A stretch of DNA of 64,000 bases from an uncultured Bacteriovoracaceae bacterium (GCA_937931205.1 CALHBF010000018.1:62001-126000); one strand, 5' to 3'; numbered from the stretch's first letter, positions 1 through 9,219 are shown. Numbers and translations are program-made. Notes: a model not told the origin generated them from the sequence alone.

Positions 1-71
1 TCATATTAATTTGATACCCTCTATGGAATTGTTAACAAGAGTCATACTTTTGTTAAGAAGGAGTTCTCAAG

Positions 72-476
72 ATGGATATCACCGAATTAAAAGTAGAAGA
101 ATTCACAAGTCCTTACGTTATTTCAATTTCGTCCGAAGATACCCTCGATACCGCATTAAATTTAATGCAGGAAAATGGAATCAGGCATCTTCCAGTTATT
201 AAGGACGGCGATGTCCTTGGTATGGTTTCTGAACGGGATGTCCTCACCCATATGGGAAAGGTTTGGGACAAAGTAATGCATGTCGAAGACATCATGAACT
301 CGGATATCCTCTCGGTTAATGCCAATGATAATCTGGGGGATGTTGCCTTTGCTCTTTCTAGTCAGAAAAAAGGCTCAGCAGTGGTCTTAGACGATGAGGG
401 CAAAGTATATGGTATTTTTACGACCACTGATGCCCTCAACGCCCTTGTTGAAATTTTTCTTCCGCAGGAACTTTAA
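72..476 (+). CDS. CBS-domain pair protein
   Basis: A 134-residue soluble protein made of two CBS domains (about residues 8-60 and 70-130). The visible signatures are the HLPVIKDGDVLGMVSERD stretch in the first repeat and VVLDDEGKVYGIFTTTDAL in the second. Paired CBS domains bind adenosine nucleotides and act as energy or ligand sensors, but no effector domain is attached, so the partner is unknown. A Shine-Dalgarno sequence (AAGGAG) sits 57-62, suitably spaced for the ATG at 72. The 3' end overlaps the stop of the convergent nuclease gene by four bases. The family call is secure; the role is not. Confidence 0.9.
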   Translation: MDITELKVEEFTSPYVISISSEDTLDTALNLMQENGIRHLPVIKDGDVLGMVSERDVLTHMGKVWDKVMHVEDIMNSDILSVNANDNLGDVAFALSSQKKGSAVVLDDEGKVYGIFTTTDALNALVEIFLPQEL

Positions 477-1768
477 ATCGTAACGATTTCACCTCTGGCA
501 GGGATATGAACTTTAACAGTTCCTGTCTCTTCCAGCTTCTTTTTCAAAGTGCTCTTTGCCAATGGCTCACCATGAAGAAGAAAAATCTTCTGAGCATGAG
601 CATTTTGCGCCCAAGTAAGTAGCTCACCCTGATCTGCGTGGGATGAGAATGCATCAGAATGCCATACTTCACCTTCCCAACGGAAAAACTCCTCATCCGG
701 TCCTCTTAGTTCTCGATGTCCTTCCAGGAGAGCTCGTCCGGGAGTTCCTGCCCCTTGATAGCCTGCTAAGAAAAGAATGGCCTTAGGATCATTGTGCCAG
801 TTAAGAAGATGACGGCCGATACGTCCTCCAGTGAGCATGCCACTTGAGGCGACGATGACCAGTGGACCTTCTTTCTTGCGAAGTGAATCCCATTCTTTTT
901 GATATTCGATAGCGTCAATATCATCAAGGGCCTCAAATACATCTTCACTATGAAGAGTCAGGTCTTTATATTTTTTGTAAACATGGTTGGCCGCCTTCAT
1001 CATCGGGCTATCCATAACGAGTCTGACTTTAAACTCAGGATGCTCTTCATAGAACTGATGAATAAGAGTGAGAAGGGTCTGTCCGCGGGCAACAGCGAAG
1101 CTTGCGATAATGCCAATACGACCTTCCTTCGCCACCTTCTTTAAAAAATTGGCCAGATCTTCTTGGATGGAGGCCAGTCTTTGTTTGTTTCCGTAAGTTG
1201 ATTCCATGATCACGACATCGGCCAGAGGGCAAAGAGGATGAGGGGGAAGAATGGGATCTTCGAATCGTCCTAGGTCGCCTGAGAAGACAATTGTTTTATC
1301 TTCATTTTTGATGACTAGTGATGAAGCGCCTAAAATATGCCCTGCAGGGATAAAATGACATTTAACTCCTGCAACTTCAAAATCTTGATTCCACTCGATC
1401 ATCTGAATGAGTGGGAGCGTGAGTGAGACATCTTTTTCTTCATATAACTGGGAATCTGTATTTAATTTTGCACTATCCATCAGAATAATCTGCATCAGCT
1501 TTGAGGTCGCAGGTGTGCAATAGATTTTTCCTTTAAATCCTTTTTTAACGAGACGAGGAATAAAACCAGTGTGATCAAGGTGGGCATGGGTGATAATGAT
1601 GGCGGATATCTCTTTGGGATTTGTCGGAGGCATTAATTCGTTAATTTCTTCTGCCTGATTTGTTCCTTGGGCCATACCACAATCCACAGCAAAGATACCT
1701 TCCTTTGCATGGACAAAAGTCATTGATCCTGTCACATCATCTGTTGAACCCCAAAATTGAATCTTCAT
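473..1768 (-). CDS. MBL-fold beta-CASP RNA nuclease-like protein
   Basis: A 431-residue metallo-beta-lactamase fold protein with an inserted beta-CASP domain, the family of CPSF-73/YSH1-type RNA endonucleases. The zinc motif HAHLDH is at residues 61-66, a GDLG aspartate follows near residue 166, and a late LHGE histidine motif sits near the C-terminus, all expected for a metal-dependent RNA hydrolase. Residues 1-30 form the usual N-terminal MBL strands; there is no signal peptide, so it is cytoplasmic. The start overlaps the stop of the upstream ATP-cone nuclease gene by four bases, implying translational coupling. RNA processing is the likely activity; substrate unknown. Confidence 0.9.
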   Translation of the reverse strand: MKIQFWGSTDDVTGSMTFVHAKEGIFAVDCGMAQGTNQAEEINELMPPTNPKEISAIIITHAHLDHTGFIPRLVKKGFKGKIYCTPATSKLMQIILMDSAKLNTDSQLYEEKDVSLTLPLIQMIEWNQDFEVAGVKCHFIPAGHILGASSLVIKNEDKTIVFSGDLGRFEDPILPPHPLCPLADVVIMESTYGNKQRLASIQEDLANFLKKVAKEGRIGIIASFAVARGQTLLTLIHQFYEEHPEFKVRLVMDSPMMKAANHVYKKYKDLTLHSEDVFEALDDIDAIEYQKEWDSLRKKEGPLVIVASSGMLTGGRIGRHLLNWHNDPKAILFLAGYQGAGTPGRALLEGHRELRGPDEEFFRWEGEVWHSDAFSSHADQGELLTWAQNAHAQKIFLLHGEPLAKSTLKKKLEETGTVKVHIPARGEIVTI

Positions 1769-2595
1769 ACAATCTTCCTCGTTAATATTTCAATTTCCAT
1801 TACCACCGCTTCAATTTCTTTCTCACTCATCCCAAATTTTTCAAGAAGAGGAATTTCACCAATAACTTCTTCAGCAAGAATAATATCTTTGCTTAAGAGA
1901 TACATCTTAAGATGTTTAGGTAGTCGCTTGAGACTTGTTATTGGATAAAGATGAAGATCTTTAATTTCTTCAATAAACGGCTTTTGAGCAGGGGCATTAA
2001 CCCCTAGAAGCTTGAGACCTGTTCCTTCTGAATAAACGAGAGCATCTTTAGTAAAATTGGTGTTCGTTGCGAGACAGAAACCTGTTAAGTTTTTTCCCTC
2101 CGGACCTTTCTTAAGATCATCCCAGCGAGATTTTACATAGAGAGCAGTTTTGATATCGTTTTTAATACCGGTCTTATTATGAAATTTACACTCAACATAA
2201 AACATCTCTTGATCTTTAGTGGCCTTGACGTCCACCTCATGTCTGACCCATTGGCCTTGAATAATGAGTCCTGTCTGCGTATAAAAACCGATAGCGTTAA
2301 AATAACGGGCCACGTATTTTTCAAAGTTATGTCCAGCTGGACCAAGATCAAAGATGGCCTTCTTTAAAGAGTATTGAACTGCTGCAAAATGGGATTCTTG
2401 ATCAACTAGTTTTAAGGCCTTGCGATAAATACTCTTGGTGTCATCGCCCTGTTTAATATCACAGCTGACTTTGTTCGTGATGTTGTGACAGGTTTGATAG
2501 GGAAGCCCCGATCTTCTCAACGAATTAAAAAGTTTTTTTCGTGAGAAAGGTTCAGTTGATCCAGTTGATTTATAGATATAAAATTTATTGCTCAT
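1765..2595 (-). CDS. ATP-cone / PD-(D/E)xK nuclease fusion protein
   Basis: A 276-residue protein with an N-terminal ATP-cone-like domain (about residues 5-85, including the FSRKKLFNSLRRSGL stretch) followed by a restriction-endonuclease-like domain (about 88-200). Residues E92, D122, E135 and K137 (the VECK motif) fit a PD-(D/E)xK catalytic site. The C-terminal 70 residues are helical and of unknown role. ATP cones normally bind ATP/dATP as allosteric switches in ribonucleotide reductase and NrdR. It is first in a coupled operon with the beta-CASP nuclease, suggesting a nucleotide-gated nucleic-acid processing unit; that link is inference. It could also be an Mrr-like single-gene nuclease. 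Confidence 0.82.
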   Translation of the reverse strand: MSNKFYIYKSTGSTEPFSRKKLFNSLRRSGLPYQTCHNITNKVSCDIKQGDDTKSIYRKALKLVDQESHFAAVQYSLKKAIFDLGPAGHNFEKYVARYFNAIGFYTQTGLIIQGQWVRHEVDVKATKDQEMFYVECKFHNKTGIKNDIKTALYVKSRWDDLKKGPEGKNLTGFCLATNTNFTKDALVYSEGTGLKLLGVNAPAQKPFIEEIKDLHLYPITSLKRLPKHLKMYLLSKDIILAEEVIGEIPLLEKFGMSEKEIEAVVMEIEILTRKIV

Positions 2596-2726
2596 GACTT
2601 CTCATGATAAGTTCTTAGGGATTAGAGATCAACAACCTAGGTCATAAAACTTCGACAAAAAGATGATCTATATCACTAAATTGCTTAATTTGATGTGTTA
2701 GTCTGCATTGATAAAAAGGAATGTGA
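2596..2726. promoter_or_regulatory. Divergent intergenic region, nuclease operon / P-type ATPase
   Basis: This AT-rich gap of 131 bases separates two divergently transcribed units, so promoters in both directions must lie here or just inside the genes. AAGGAAT precedes the ATPase ATG. No clear consensus -35/-10 pair or dyad operator could be recognised by eye. Confidence 0.4.
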
Positions 2727-5261
2727 ATGAATCCATGGTCAGAATCAGTAGAAGAAGTTTTAGCGAGGCTGGAAGTAAATAGTGATCAAGGTTTGACGGA
2801 TCAAGAAGCCTTAAGACGATTAGATAAGTTTGGGCCTAATTCTATTCAAGTAAAGAAAAAGACTTCTCCCGCTGTTATTCTTCTGCGCCAATTTAAAAGT
2901 CCTGTCATTTATATTTTGATTGGTGCTGCTTTGATTGCCCTAAGTCTTGGCGAAGCTTTGGATGCATCTGCTATTATTGCGATCGTTATTATAAATACCA
3001 TCATTGGATTTGTTCAGGAGTTAAAAGCAGAATCTTCTATTGATGCTCTTGAAAGTATTTCATCTCCCAAGTCAAAGGTGCTTCGTGAGGGAAAGCTCCT
3101 AACCATTGATTCTAAAGATTTATGTCCAGGAGATATCCTCTCCATTGAGGCGGGAGACTATATTGGAGCAGATGCAAGACTTTTGAGGACTCGTCAATTA
3201 ACCAGTGATGAATCGATTTTAACAGGAGAGTCTTTACCTGTAGAAAAGAATACGGAAGTCTTGAGCAAGGAAACCATTTTAGCTGAAAGAATCAATATGG
3301 TTTTTGCCGGAACGGCCATTACGAATGGTACGGCAAGTGCTGTCGTGACAGGAACAGGAAGAAGCTCAGAGTTGGGTAAAATCGCAACTCTGATGGATTC
3401 AACAGAAGTTCAATCCACTCCTCTGCAAAAAAAATTAGAAAGAGTGAGTACATTGCTCTTATTAATTGGACTTGCAGTTATTGTTGCCATCATTTTGATC
3501 GGTTTCATGCGGGGATGGGGTTGGACTGATATTATCATGACTGCTCTTTCTATTTCCATTGCCGCCATTCCTGAAGGTCTTCCGACCGTTGTCACGATTG
3601 CTTTAGTGATGGCCGTTCGTCGTATGTCTCATAAAAAAGCTCTTGTGCGAAAAATGCACTCGGTAGAAACGCTGGGGACAACAGATGTTATCTGTACTGA
3701 TAAAACGGGCACACTTACAACAGGTAAGATGAGTGTGAGGGAAGTTTATCCAACTGTCAGTGAAGATATTGTTGAGAGCATTATGCTTCTTTGTAATAAT
3801 GCCTCTTTGCAAGGAGAAGGAACAGGGGATACAACCGAAATTGCTCTTCTTAAATATCTAGCGGAAGGGAATAAAAAATCCGAAATTAAAGAAGAAAGAG
3901 TTTGGGAATGGAGTTTTGAGAGTAACCGCAAAAGAATGAGTGTTGCTTCTCAAAAAGACGGAGATTTTTATATTTATACCAAGGGAGCACCGGAAGCGAT
4001 TCTTGCTGTTTCTTCAATGACAGATGATCAAAAAGAAGTCATTGCCAATAAGGCCAACGAGTATTCTGAAAAAGGAATGCGAGTTTTAGGTCTGGCCTTT
4101 AAAAAGTTTGATACTAATGATTTTGAAAATATGAGTACAGAAGTCGCGGAGAGTGGGCTTACTTTCGCAGGGCTAGTTGCTATTACCGATCCTCCACGTG
4201 TTGAGAGTATTGAAGCGGTAAAAAAATGTCAGGAAGCTGGAATCAGAGTCATTATGATTACTGGAGATCATCCCAAAACGGCCAGTGCTATTGCTTTTGA
4301 ATTAGGAATTGTGAAGAGTCCAAAGGATCGAGTTTTAACCGGCCAGCAAATGGATCAACTATCTGCTGAAGAAATCAGCGAACAGGTATCCCTTGTAAGT
4401 GTTTACGCCAGAGTTTCACCAGAGAACAAGTTACAGCTCATTGATGCCCTCAAAAATCAGGATTTAGTTGTGGCTATGACGGGTGATGGAGTTAACGATG
4501 CTTTGGCACTTAAAGCTTCGGCGATTGGTGTGGCGATGGGTAAAGGTGGAACAGAAGTGGCCCGTCAGGCCTCCAGTATGGTTTTAACGGATGATAACTT
4601 TGCCACCATTGTAGATGCCGTCGAAGAAGGAAGAGCGGTTAATGGAAATATTAAGCGCACGTTACAGTACTTACTTTCAACAAATCTTGCCGAGTTAATG
4701 TTTATTCTTTCAGCTACCATTGTCGGTTGGCCAATTCCGCTTCTTCCTATAAACTTACTCTGGATTAACCTGGTGACCGATGGACTTCCTTCTCTGGCCT
4801 TAGCGGCTGAAAAAGTTCCTCCTCATTACCTTGAACACAGTCACCGACCGAGTGCTAAAACTTTCTTTGATAGTTCTTTTTATGCAGAGATGACGATTAC
4901 TGGTCTGATGATTACCATCTTAGGTCTTGCGGTTTATCGGGTAGGTCTGCAGGAAACCGATCTGTTATCGGCCAGAAGTTATGCTTTTTCATTTTTTGTC
5001 TATGCGGCCCTTTTTAGATCTTTTGCCAGCCGAAGTGAACATTATATTTTTCTGGAGATGAGACCTAACTTCTATCATCTTCTCTCTTGTGTCATCCCAT
5101 TGGCCCTACAGCTAGGTATGCAATTCTCTGAATTCTTTTTGGAGATATTTAAGATGAAAAAATTAACTTTTACTGAGAATATCATATTACTAATGGTCAG
5201 TTTAATTCCTCTTTTTGCCTTAGAGCTCTATAAGCTCATAAGTCGCATCAAGAAACATTAA
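2727..5261 (+). CDS. P-type cation-transporting ATPase (P2, SERCA/PMCA-like)
   Basis: An 844-residue integral membrane cation pump. It shows the N-terminal cation-ATPase domain, the actuator TGES motif, the phosphorylation motif DKTGT with D325, the hinge motif GDGVND, the M4 motif IPEGLP and the M6 stretch NLVTDGLPSLAL. The PEGLP motif and the M6 asparagine/aspartate are typical of Ca2+/Mn2+ or Na+ pumps of the P2 group rather than heavy-metal P1B pumps, and no N-terminal metal-binding CxxC domain is present. Full length for bacterial members. A universal stress protein gene follows 12 bases downstream, implying cotranscription. The ion carried cannot be fixed from sequence. Confidence 0.95.
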   Translation: MNPWSESVEEVLARLEVNSDQGLTDQEALRRLDKFGPNSIQVKKKTSPAVILLRQFKSPVIYILIGAALIALSLGEALDASAIIAIVIINTIIGFVQELKAESSIDALESISSPKSKVLREGKLLTIDSKDLCPGDILSIEAGDYIGADARLLRTRQLTSDESILTGESLPVEKNTEVLSKETILAERINMVFAGTAITNGTASAVVTGTGRSSELGKIATLMDSTEVQSTPLQKKLERVSTLLLLIGLAVIVAIILIGFMRGWGWTDIIMTALSISIAAIPEGLPTVVTIALVMAVRRMSHKKALVRKMHSVETLGTTDVICTDKTGTLTTGKMSVREVYPTVSEDIVESIMLLCNNASLQGEGTGDTTEIALLKYLAEGNKKSEIKEERVWEWSFESNRKRMSVASQKDGDFYIYTKGAPEAILAVSSMTDDQKEVIANKANEYSEKGMRVLGLAFKKFDTNDFENMSTEVAESGLTFAGLVAITDPPRVESIEAVKKCQEAGIRVIMITGDHPKTASAIAFELGIVKSPKDRVLTGQQMDQLSAEEISEQVSLVSVYARVSPENKLQLIDALKNQDLVVAMTGDGVNDALALKASAIGVAMGKGGTEVARQASSMVLTDDNFATIVDAVEEGRAVNGNIKRTLQYLLSTNLAELMFILSATIVGWPIPLLPINLLWINLVTDGLPSLALAAEKVPPHYLEHSHRPSAKTFFDSSFYAEMTITGLMITILGLAVYRVGLQETDLLSARSYAFSFFVYAALFRSFASRSEHYIFLEMRPNFYHLLSCVIPLALQLGMQFSEFFLEIFKMKKLTFTENIILLMVSLIPLFALELYKLISRIKKH

Positions 5262-5273
5262 GGAGAGGTGTCT

Positions 5274-5723
5274 ATGTCGTTTGCTAAAAAAGTTATTGTT
5301 GCGATCGATTTTACTAATGAGATTAAAAATCTCTATAGCGATATGAAGGAGATGAGTTTTCTTGGCAACAGTGAAATCCATTTCGTTCATGTGGCCAATA
5401 CGGTGACGTACTCTTTTGTCTTCAGTGATATGCCTCTGGTTTATCCGGTTGAAGATGATCGTCGTGAAATTGAAAAGAATACCATTGAAAATCTACAGAA
5501 ATTGGCCAGCAAAGTTCTTCCGACTGGATTCTCTGGCAAGGCTTCTCATCACTGTTTTTTCAGTGAAAACCCTAAACAAACTTTTGTGGATTACGCTAAT
5601 GAGAAGAATGCAGATCTGGTTATTATCGCGGCCAGAGAGCGCCGTGGTATTTTTGAGAGTTCATTCGCTCATTATGTAGAAAAACACACTAAATCAAACG
5701 TACTTCTTGTTAAACATCATTAA
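5274..5723 (+). CDS. Universal stress protein (UspA family)
   Basis: A 149-residue protein with the UspA fold: the N-terminal VIVAIDFT strand, the central NADLVIIAARERRG segment and a C-terminal SNVLLVKHH strand. The glycine-rich ATP-binding loop GxxGx9GS is not intact (the region reads RRGIFESSFAHY), so nucleotide binding is uncertain. The ATG at 5274 is preferred over an in-frame GTG at 5268 because AGGAG at 5261-5265 gives normal spacing to the ATG. It probably shares the transcript of the preceding cation ATPase, a pairing seen with USP-type regulators of transporters. Confidence 0.88.
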   Translation: MSFAKKVIVAIDFTNEIKNLYSDMKEMSFLGNSEIHFVHVANTVTYSFVFSDMPLVYPVEDDRREIEKNTIENLQKLASKVLPTGFSGKASHHCFFSENPKQTFVDYANEKNADLVIIAARERRGIFESSFAHYVEKHTKSNVLLVKHH

Positions 5724-5730
5724 TAAGAAC

Positions 5731-5760
5731 AAGCTGTGAGGGATAACTCTCTCACAGCTT
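5731..5760. terminator. Bidirectional hairpin between USP and caspase-like gene
   Basis: AAGCTGTGAG at 5731-5740 pairs with CTCACAGCTT at 5751-5760, extended by a G-U and a G-C pair, giving a stem of about 12 bp. It lies between convergent genes and covers the stop codon of the minus-strand gene. T-runs on either side are weak, so terminator function is probable rather than certain. Confidence 0.6.
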
Positions 5761-7176
5761 AATATCTCTGCATGGATTTGGTTGGGTTCTCTTCTCGACG
5801 GCGATGTTGTTATAGACATTCGGGTATGCTTTCTGAAATTCTTCGGAAATGCCTTTTGAAAGTCTTCTTGTTTTATCTTTTATATTAAGATCTTTAAACG
5901 TTACGGTGGTATTGGCCAGCTGTGGATAATCTTTAAAAAATTTTATCCGCGATTGTTCCATTTGTTTTAGCAGATCAAGCTGACCCTGTATGTCTATTGT
6001 TGTCGGTGGCCTGCTCATTTTAAGTTGAGATTGCAGGAAGTAAGATGATTTGCTGAAATCCATAGCAGCGATATTACTCATCGAATGAGTCACACACTGT
6101 TTCTTATTAAAGATAGTCGTACAGAAAGTTTGTTTCTGGGTAAGAGCGGGTGCTTTTTGAGTCTTCAGAGAGTTTCTCAGACCCTTCTGTAGATCATAAT
6201 ACTCATCAATCATACTTCTCAATTGATTGAAGTCCTGATACTTCACAATGGTATCCATTTCATCTACAAAGCTCATCAGTTTATCATAATTTTTATCAAT
6301 GATCAGGCACTGATTCTTAGCATATTCCTGTTCAAAGTAGCTTTTCATTTTGGCAGTTGTAATCTCACTGCGAGTATCAAAAAGAAAAGGTGAAATCTCT
6401 TTATAAATTTTAGTTTGAATGGCCTTTCCAGCGGGTGAAGAAATCATGGGGAATGAAACGTCAGACTTAACTTTATTAGCGCTGATAAAAACATCTTCTA
6501 AACTCTGGCCCTTTTTCATATTCCTTGAAAACTGGGCGGCAAAAGTTGTAGGGGTTCCTCCCCAAGCAAAGTGATTAGGGCCAGTACTTGAAATAACACA
6601 GGTATTGCTATTGGCCAGGACCTGAGTTGAACCAGAGTGGCAACTCATGTCGATGATGCCGAGTTTGATTCCCTTTGATTGTGCCAGTTGAGAGAGGTTT
6701 TTGAGACGATCCAGGCTCACTAATTTACTTCCTGTCAGGTGAATAAGGTCTTGTGCCTTTTCTCCTGACGTGGAGATTTTATGAGTGGTATCTTTGCCCG
6801 CATTAATAGCACCATGGCTTGCGATATAAAGAACAACTTGATCGCCTCGAGTGATCTGACCAGATTTTATTTTCTGCTCATACTCACTTATGATTTTCTC
6901 ATAGTTGTTGGCAGTAAAGCGAGTAATAGGTGAGCTCATCTTTGACTGAAGAGGCTTGAGAATTCCTTCAGTGTTTTTATGACCGCCGTTGTAAGAAACA
7001 GTAGGGGACCAGTTATTATTTTTTAGGAAAAAACTGACGCCTTTAATTTCATCGTCAAAGATCGTTTTATCACCTGTAGGCTCACCACCGCCACCCATCA
7101 GGGCCATATAGTTTTTGGCATATGTGGCCTGGCCGATCATTAAGGCCAAGAGAGTGAGAGGGAGTTTTAAGGACAT
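5752..7176 (-). CDS. Secreted caspase-like cysteine peptidase
   Basis: A 474-residue protein with a signal peptide (residues 1-20, ending ATYA). The first half has a caspase/legumain-like (clan CD) arrangement: VVLYIASHGA with candidate catalytic H121, then GIIDMSCHSG with candidate catalytic C179. Spacing of about 58 residues and the hydrophobic strands preceding each residue match clan CD hydrolases. The second half (about 270-474) is helical with no recognised domain and may hold the substrate-binding or inhibitory part. The start overlaps the preceding small secreted protein gene by ten bases, suggesting they act together in the periplasm or outside. Substrate unknown; C13/gingipain-like folds are the main alternative. 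Confidence 0.78.
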   Translation of the reverse strand: MSLKLPLTLLALMIGQATYAKNYMALMGGGGEPTGDKTIFDDEIKGVSFFLKNNNWSPTVSYNGGHKNTEGILKPLQSKMSSPITRFTANNYEKIISEYEQKIKSGQITRGDQVVLYIASHGAINAGKDTTHKISTSGEKAQDLIHLTGSKLVSLDRLKNLSQLAQSKGIKLGIIDMSCHSGSTQVLANSNTCVISSTGPNHFAWGGTPTTFAAQFSRNMKKGQSLEDVFISANKVKSDVSFPMISSPAGKAIQTKIYKEISPFLFDTRSEITTAKMKSYFEQEYAKNQCLIIDKNYDKLMSFVDEMDTIVKYQDFNQLRSMIDEYYDLQKGLRNSLKTQKAPALTQKQTFCTTIFNKKQCVTHSMSNIAAMDFSKSSYFLQSQLKMSRPPTTIDIQGQLDLLKQMEQSRIKFFKDYPQLANTTVTFKDLNIKDKTRRLSKGISEEFQKAYPNVYNNIAVEKRTQPNPCRDIKL

Positions 7177-7517
7177 GGAACCTCTCCTTTCAATCTTCTC
7201 GTTTCCTGAGGCACCTCGTTTAAGGGATCACGGGCGGCCAGTTCGATACTTTGAATTTTAATAATTTCGGTGTTCCCAGCTAGAGAGCTCTCTTCGACTA
7301 TGATATAGGCCCTTGTCCATTCATCTATCAGTGGCAGAGCTTTAAGCTGCTCATTGACCGGTATGGCAAGTTTTAGATCTGATAATGTCTCTTCACCTGA
7401 ACGGATAATAAGTTTGTTGTTATCTGACTGTACTTCGCCCTTGACCTCAAAGAGGTGACAATCGGCTTGAGCCGCTGAAATACCAATAAATAGAATAAGG
7501 AGAGCGAAGAACTTCAT
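7167..7517 (-). CDS. Small secreted protein, partner of caspase-like gene
   Basis: A 116-residue protein with a clear signal peptide (MKFFALLILF... cleaved after about residue 18, AQA). The mature part has beta-strand character and a cysteine near each end (C20 and the penultimate residue C115), which may form a disulfide. No family recognised. The ATG lies before a run of lysine/phenylalanine codons and its 3' end overlaps the caspase-like gene, so the two are translationally coupled. It might be a propeptide-like inhibitor or chaperone of that peptidase; this is a guess from position only. Confidence 0.7.
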   Translation of the reverse strand: MKFFALLILFIGISAAQADCHLFEVKGEVQSDNNKLIIRSGEETLSDLKLAIPVNEQLKALPLIDEWTRAYIIVEESSLAGNTEIIKIQSIELAARDPLNEVPQETRRLKGEVPCP

Positions 7518-7587
7518 TTCTAGTTTATCGGTAGATTGTTCTTTTATTTAAGCTTAAAAGTAATCCGACTAAAACAGTCCGCCAGTT

Positions 7588-8178
7588 CTATTTCATGAAT
7601 TGATTAAGGTACTTCGTAATTAATTCGATTTCTGAAGCCACTAACTTTTCACCTTTCTTAGGCATTTTACCTTCGATAACTGACTGAAGAAGACGGGACT
7701 TCATTGGCTCTTGGTGATTGACCCATTTCTGCAAGCTTTCCTCATTATCCATTTTTTTATGGCAACTCAGGCAATGAGGAACAAGGATCTCATTTTTAAG
7801 GGTTTCAAAATCAATCTTCTCTAATCTTCGAATTTTTGGAAGATCCACAATGTACTGTCTTATGAGCTCAACATCGGCCAGAGGAAGTGGGTTTGCCTTT
7901 TTAGGCATACGGCCTTCTTTAACGCTATTAAAGAGCTTTGATTGCTCTGGCTCACCTGGGACCACCCATTTAGCAACACCTTCCTCTGTTCCACTTTTTT
8001 TATGGCAGCTGATACAGTGAGGAGTAATGATATGTTGATTGAGGACGTCGAAGGTAACAAGTTCTTCCTTCTGGATTCGAACAGGAACGGATGAGCGATC
8101 GATAAAAATCAGATCAGATTTTTTGCCGCAAGAAATGAGGATCGTTCCAGAAATAATCAGAAGGACAAGATTTTTCAT
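7588..8178 (-). CDS. Duplicated c-type cytochrome lipoprotein
   Basis: A 196-residue lipoprotein (lipobox LISC, C17) with two haem c-binding motifs, CISCH at residues 55-59 and CLSCH at 136-140. Each sits in a repeat of about 80 residues: PHC.SCHKK, then EGxMPKK about 30 residues later, whose methionine could be the distal haem ligand, then an IELI.xYI helix. The two halves are clearly copies of each other. It should be exported, loaded with two haems by the cytochrome c maturation system, and anchored to the membrane. An electron-shuttle or oxygen-related sensing role is likely; the redox partner is unknown. Confidence 0.85.
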   Translation of the reverse strand: MKNLVLLIISGTILISCGKKSDLIFIDRSSVPVRIQKEELVTFDVLNQHIITPHCISCHKKSGTEEGVAKWVVPGEPEQSKLFNSVKEGRMPKKANPLPLADVELIRQYIVDLPKIRRLEKIDFETLKNEILVPHCLSCHKKMDNEESLQKWVNHQEPMKSRLLQSVIEGKMPKKGEKLVASEIELITKYLNQFMK

Positions 8179-8243
8179 GGCCCTGATCTATCACAGGGAA
8201 AACTCGATGGGAACAAAGGAGAAGGAACTTTCCCCCATAAAAT

Positions 8244-9104
8244 TTACAGGGAAAGCAGCTTCTTTAACGCAACTCGACTCTCTTTCGGTGACTTAGACTC
8301 CAATTTCTTGAAGAAGCGAGCAAAGTAGTTCTGATCAACAAATCCCAAGTGATCAGCAATGAGTCCAATAGAGAGGTCAGTGTAGGCAAGCAGGCGCTTA
8401 GACTCTAAATGCAGTCTTTCTTGAATCAGCTGGCGCGGTGCTCGCCCAAGGCTTCGAGTTATTTGCATGCTCAAATTCTTGGGAGTCATGTGAAGTTGAG
8501 AGGCATAGAAATCGACATCATGATGAGTGCGATAGTTCTCTTCAAGAAGTATGCTGAACTGTTGAGTGACAGAGCTCATCTTGCTATTTTTGGAGACGAG
8601 ATTTTTTAGCTGCAAAATTTTGCCTAAGATAATCATCAGATAGGCTTCAAGAGTTTGTTCTTGAAATTGGTTTTGGTAAGAAAACTCTGCAACACCTTCT
8701 TCTAAGAGAGTTTTCAATCTCTCATATTCCGATGGTTCTAAAAGTGAAGAATCAAGAGTGTGATCAAGCAGGTTGAGTATATTTGACTCCTTAAAAAAAC
8801 TAAGAGACTCTCGATTAAATTCCATCAGAATGCCCTTGGTATTTTCCTGTAATTTCCAAGAATGCATTTGACCCGGCTTCATGAGATAAAGTTTTTTTTG
8901 TTGAACTGTGTGCTCCTGAAAATCAATCGTGTGACTACCTTTGCCTTGAGTGATAAGCAGGAACTGATAGAAGCTATGCTTATGAGGAAAAGGGATATTG
9001 GGAACAACTCGATTCTCAAGCCGCTCAAATCTAATCTGAGCATGGCTGACTTCTTTGGCCCCAAAGGAATTCATGGAATGTTGGATCTTTGTTAGTTTAC
9101 TCAT
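8244..9104 (-). CDS. AraC-family transcriptional regulator
   Basis: A 286-residue regulator. Residues about 20-95 form a cupin-like sensor domain (HKHSFYQFLLITQGKG, then VQQKKLYLMKPGQMHSW). The C-terminal 100 residues hold two helix-turn-helix motifs of AraC/XylS type, ending in the diagnostic IADHLGFVDQNYFARFFKK sequence. The gene is divergent from the YceI gene and likely controls it or itself; the inducer is unknown. Full-length, no signal peptide. Confidence 0.92.
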   Translation of the reverse strand: MSKLTKIQHSMNSFGAKEVSHAQIRFERLENRVVPNIPFPHKHSFYQFLLITQGKGSHTIDFQEHTVQQKKLYLMKPGQMHSWKLQENTKGILMEFNRESLSFFKESNILNLLDHTLDSSLLEPSEYERLKTLLEEGVAEFSYQNQFQEQTLEAYLMIILGKILQLKNLVSKNSKMSSVTQQFSILLEENYRTHHDVDFYASQLHMTPKNLSMQITRSLGRAPRQLIQERLHLESKRLLAYTDLSIGLIADHLGFVDQNYFARFFKKLESKSPKESRVALKKLLSL

Positions 9105-9219
9105 TTAATCATAATAGCTGAAAATGTGGAATTTGTGCTAGTTTATGTGGTCTTGATATATGGCCTTGAAAGCTCCCGCAGGGCATAATAACAGTGTCTT
9201 TAAGTTGAGAGGTAAGTCT

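Noticed and set aside
899..1144. Plus-strand ORF over the beta-CASP nuclease gene
   Set aside because: A shadow of the strongly supported minus-strand gene; no ribosome site or domain.
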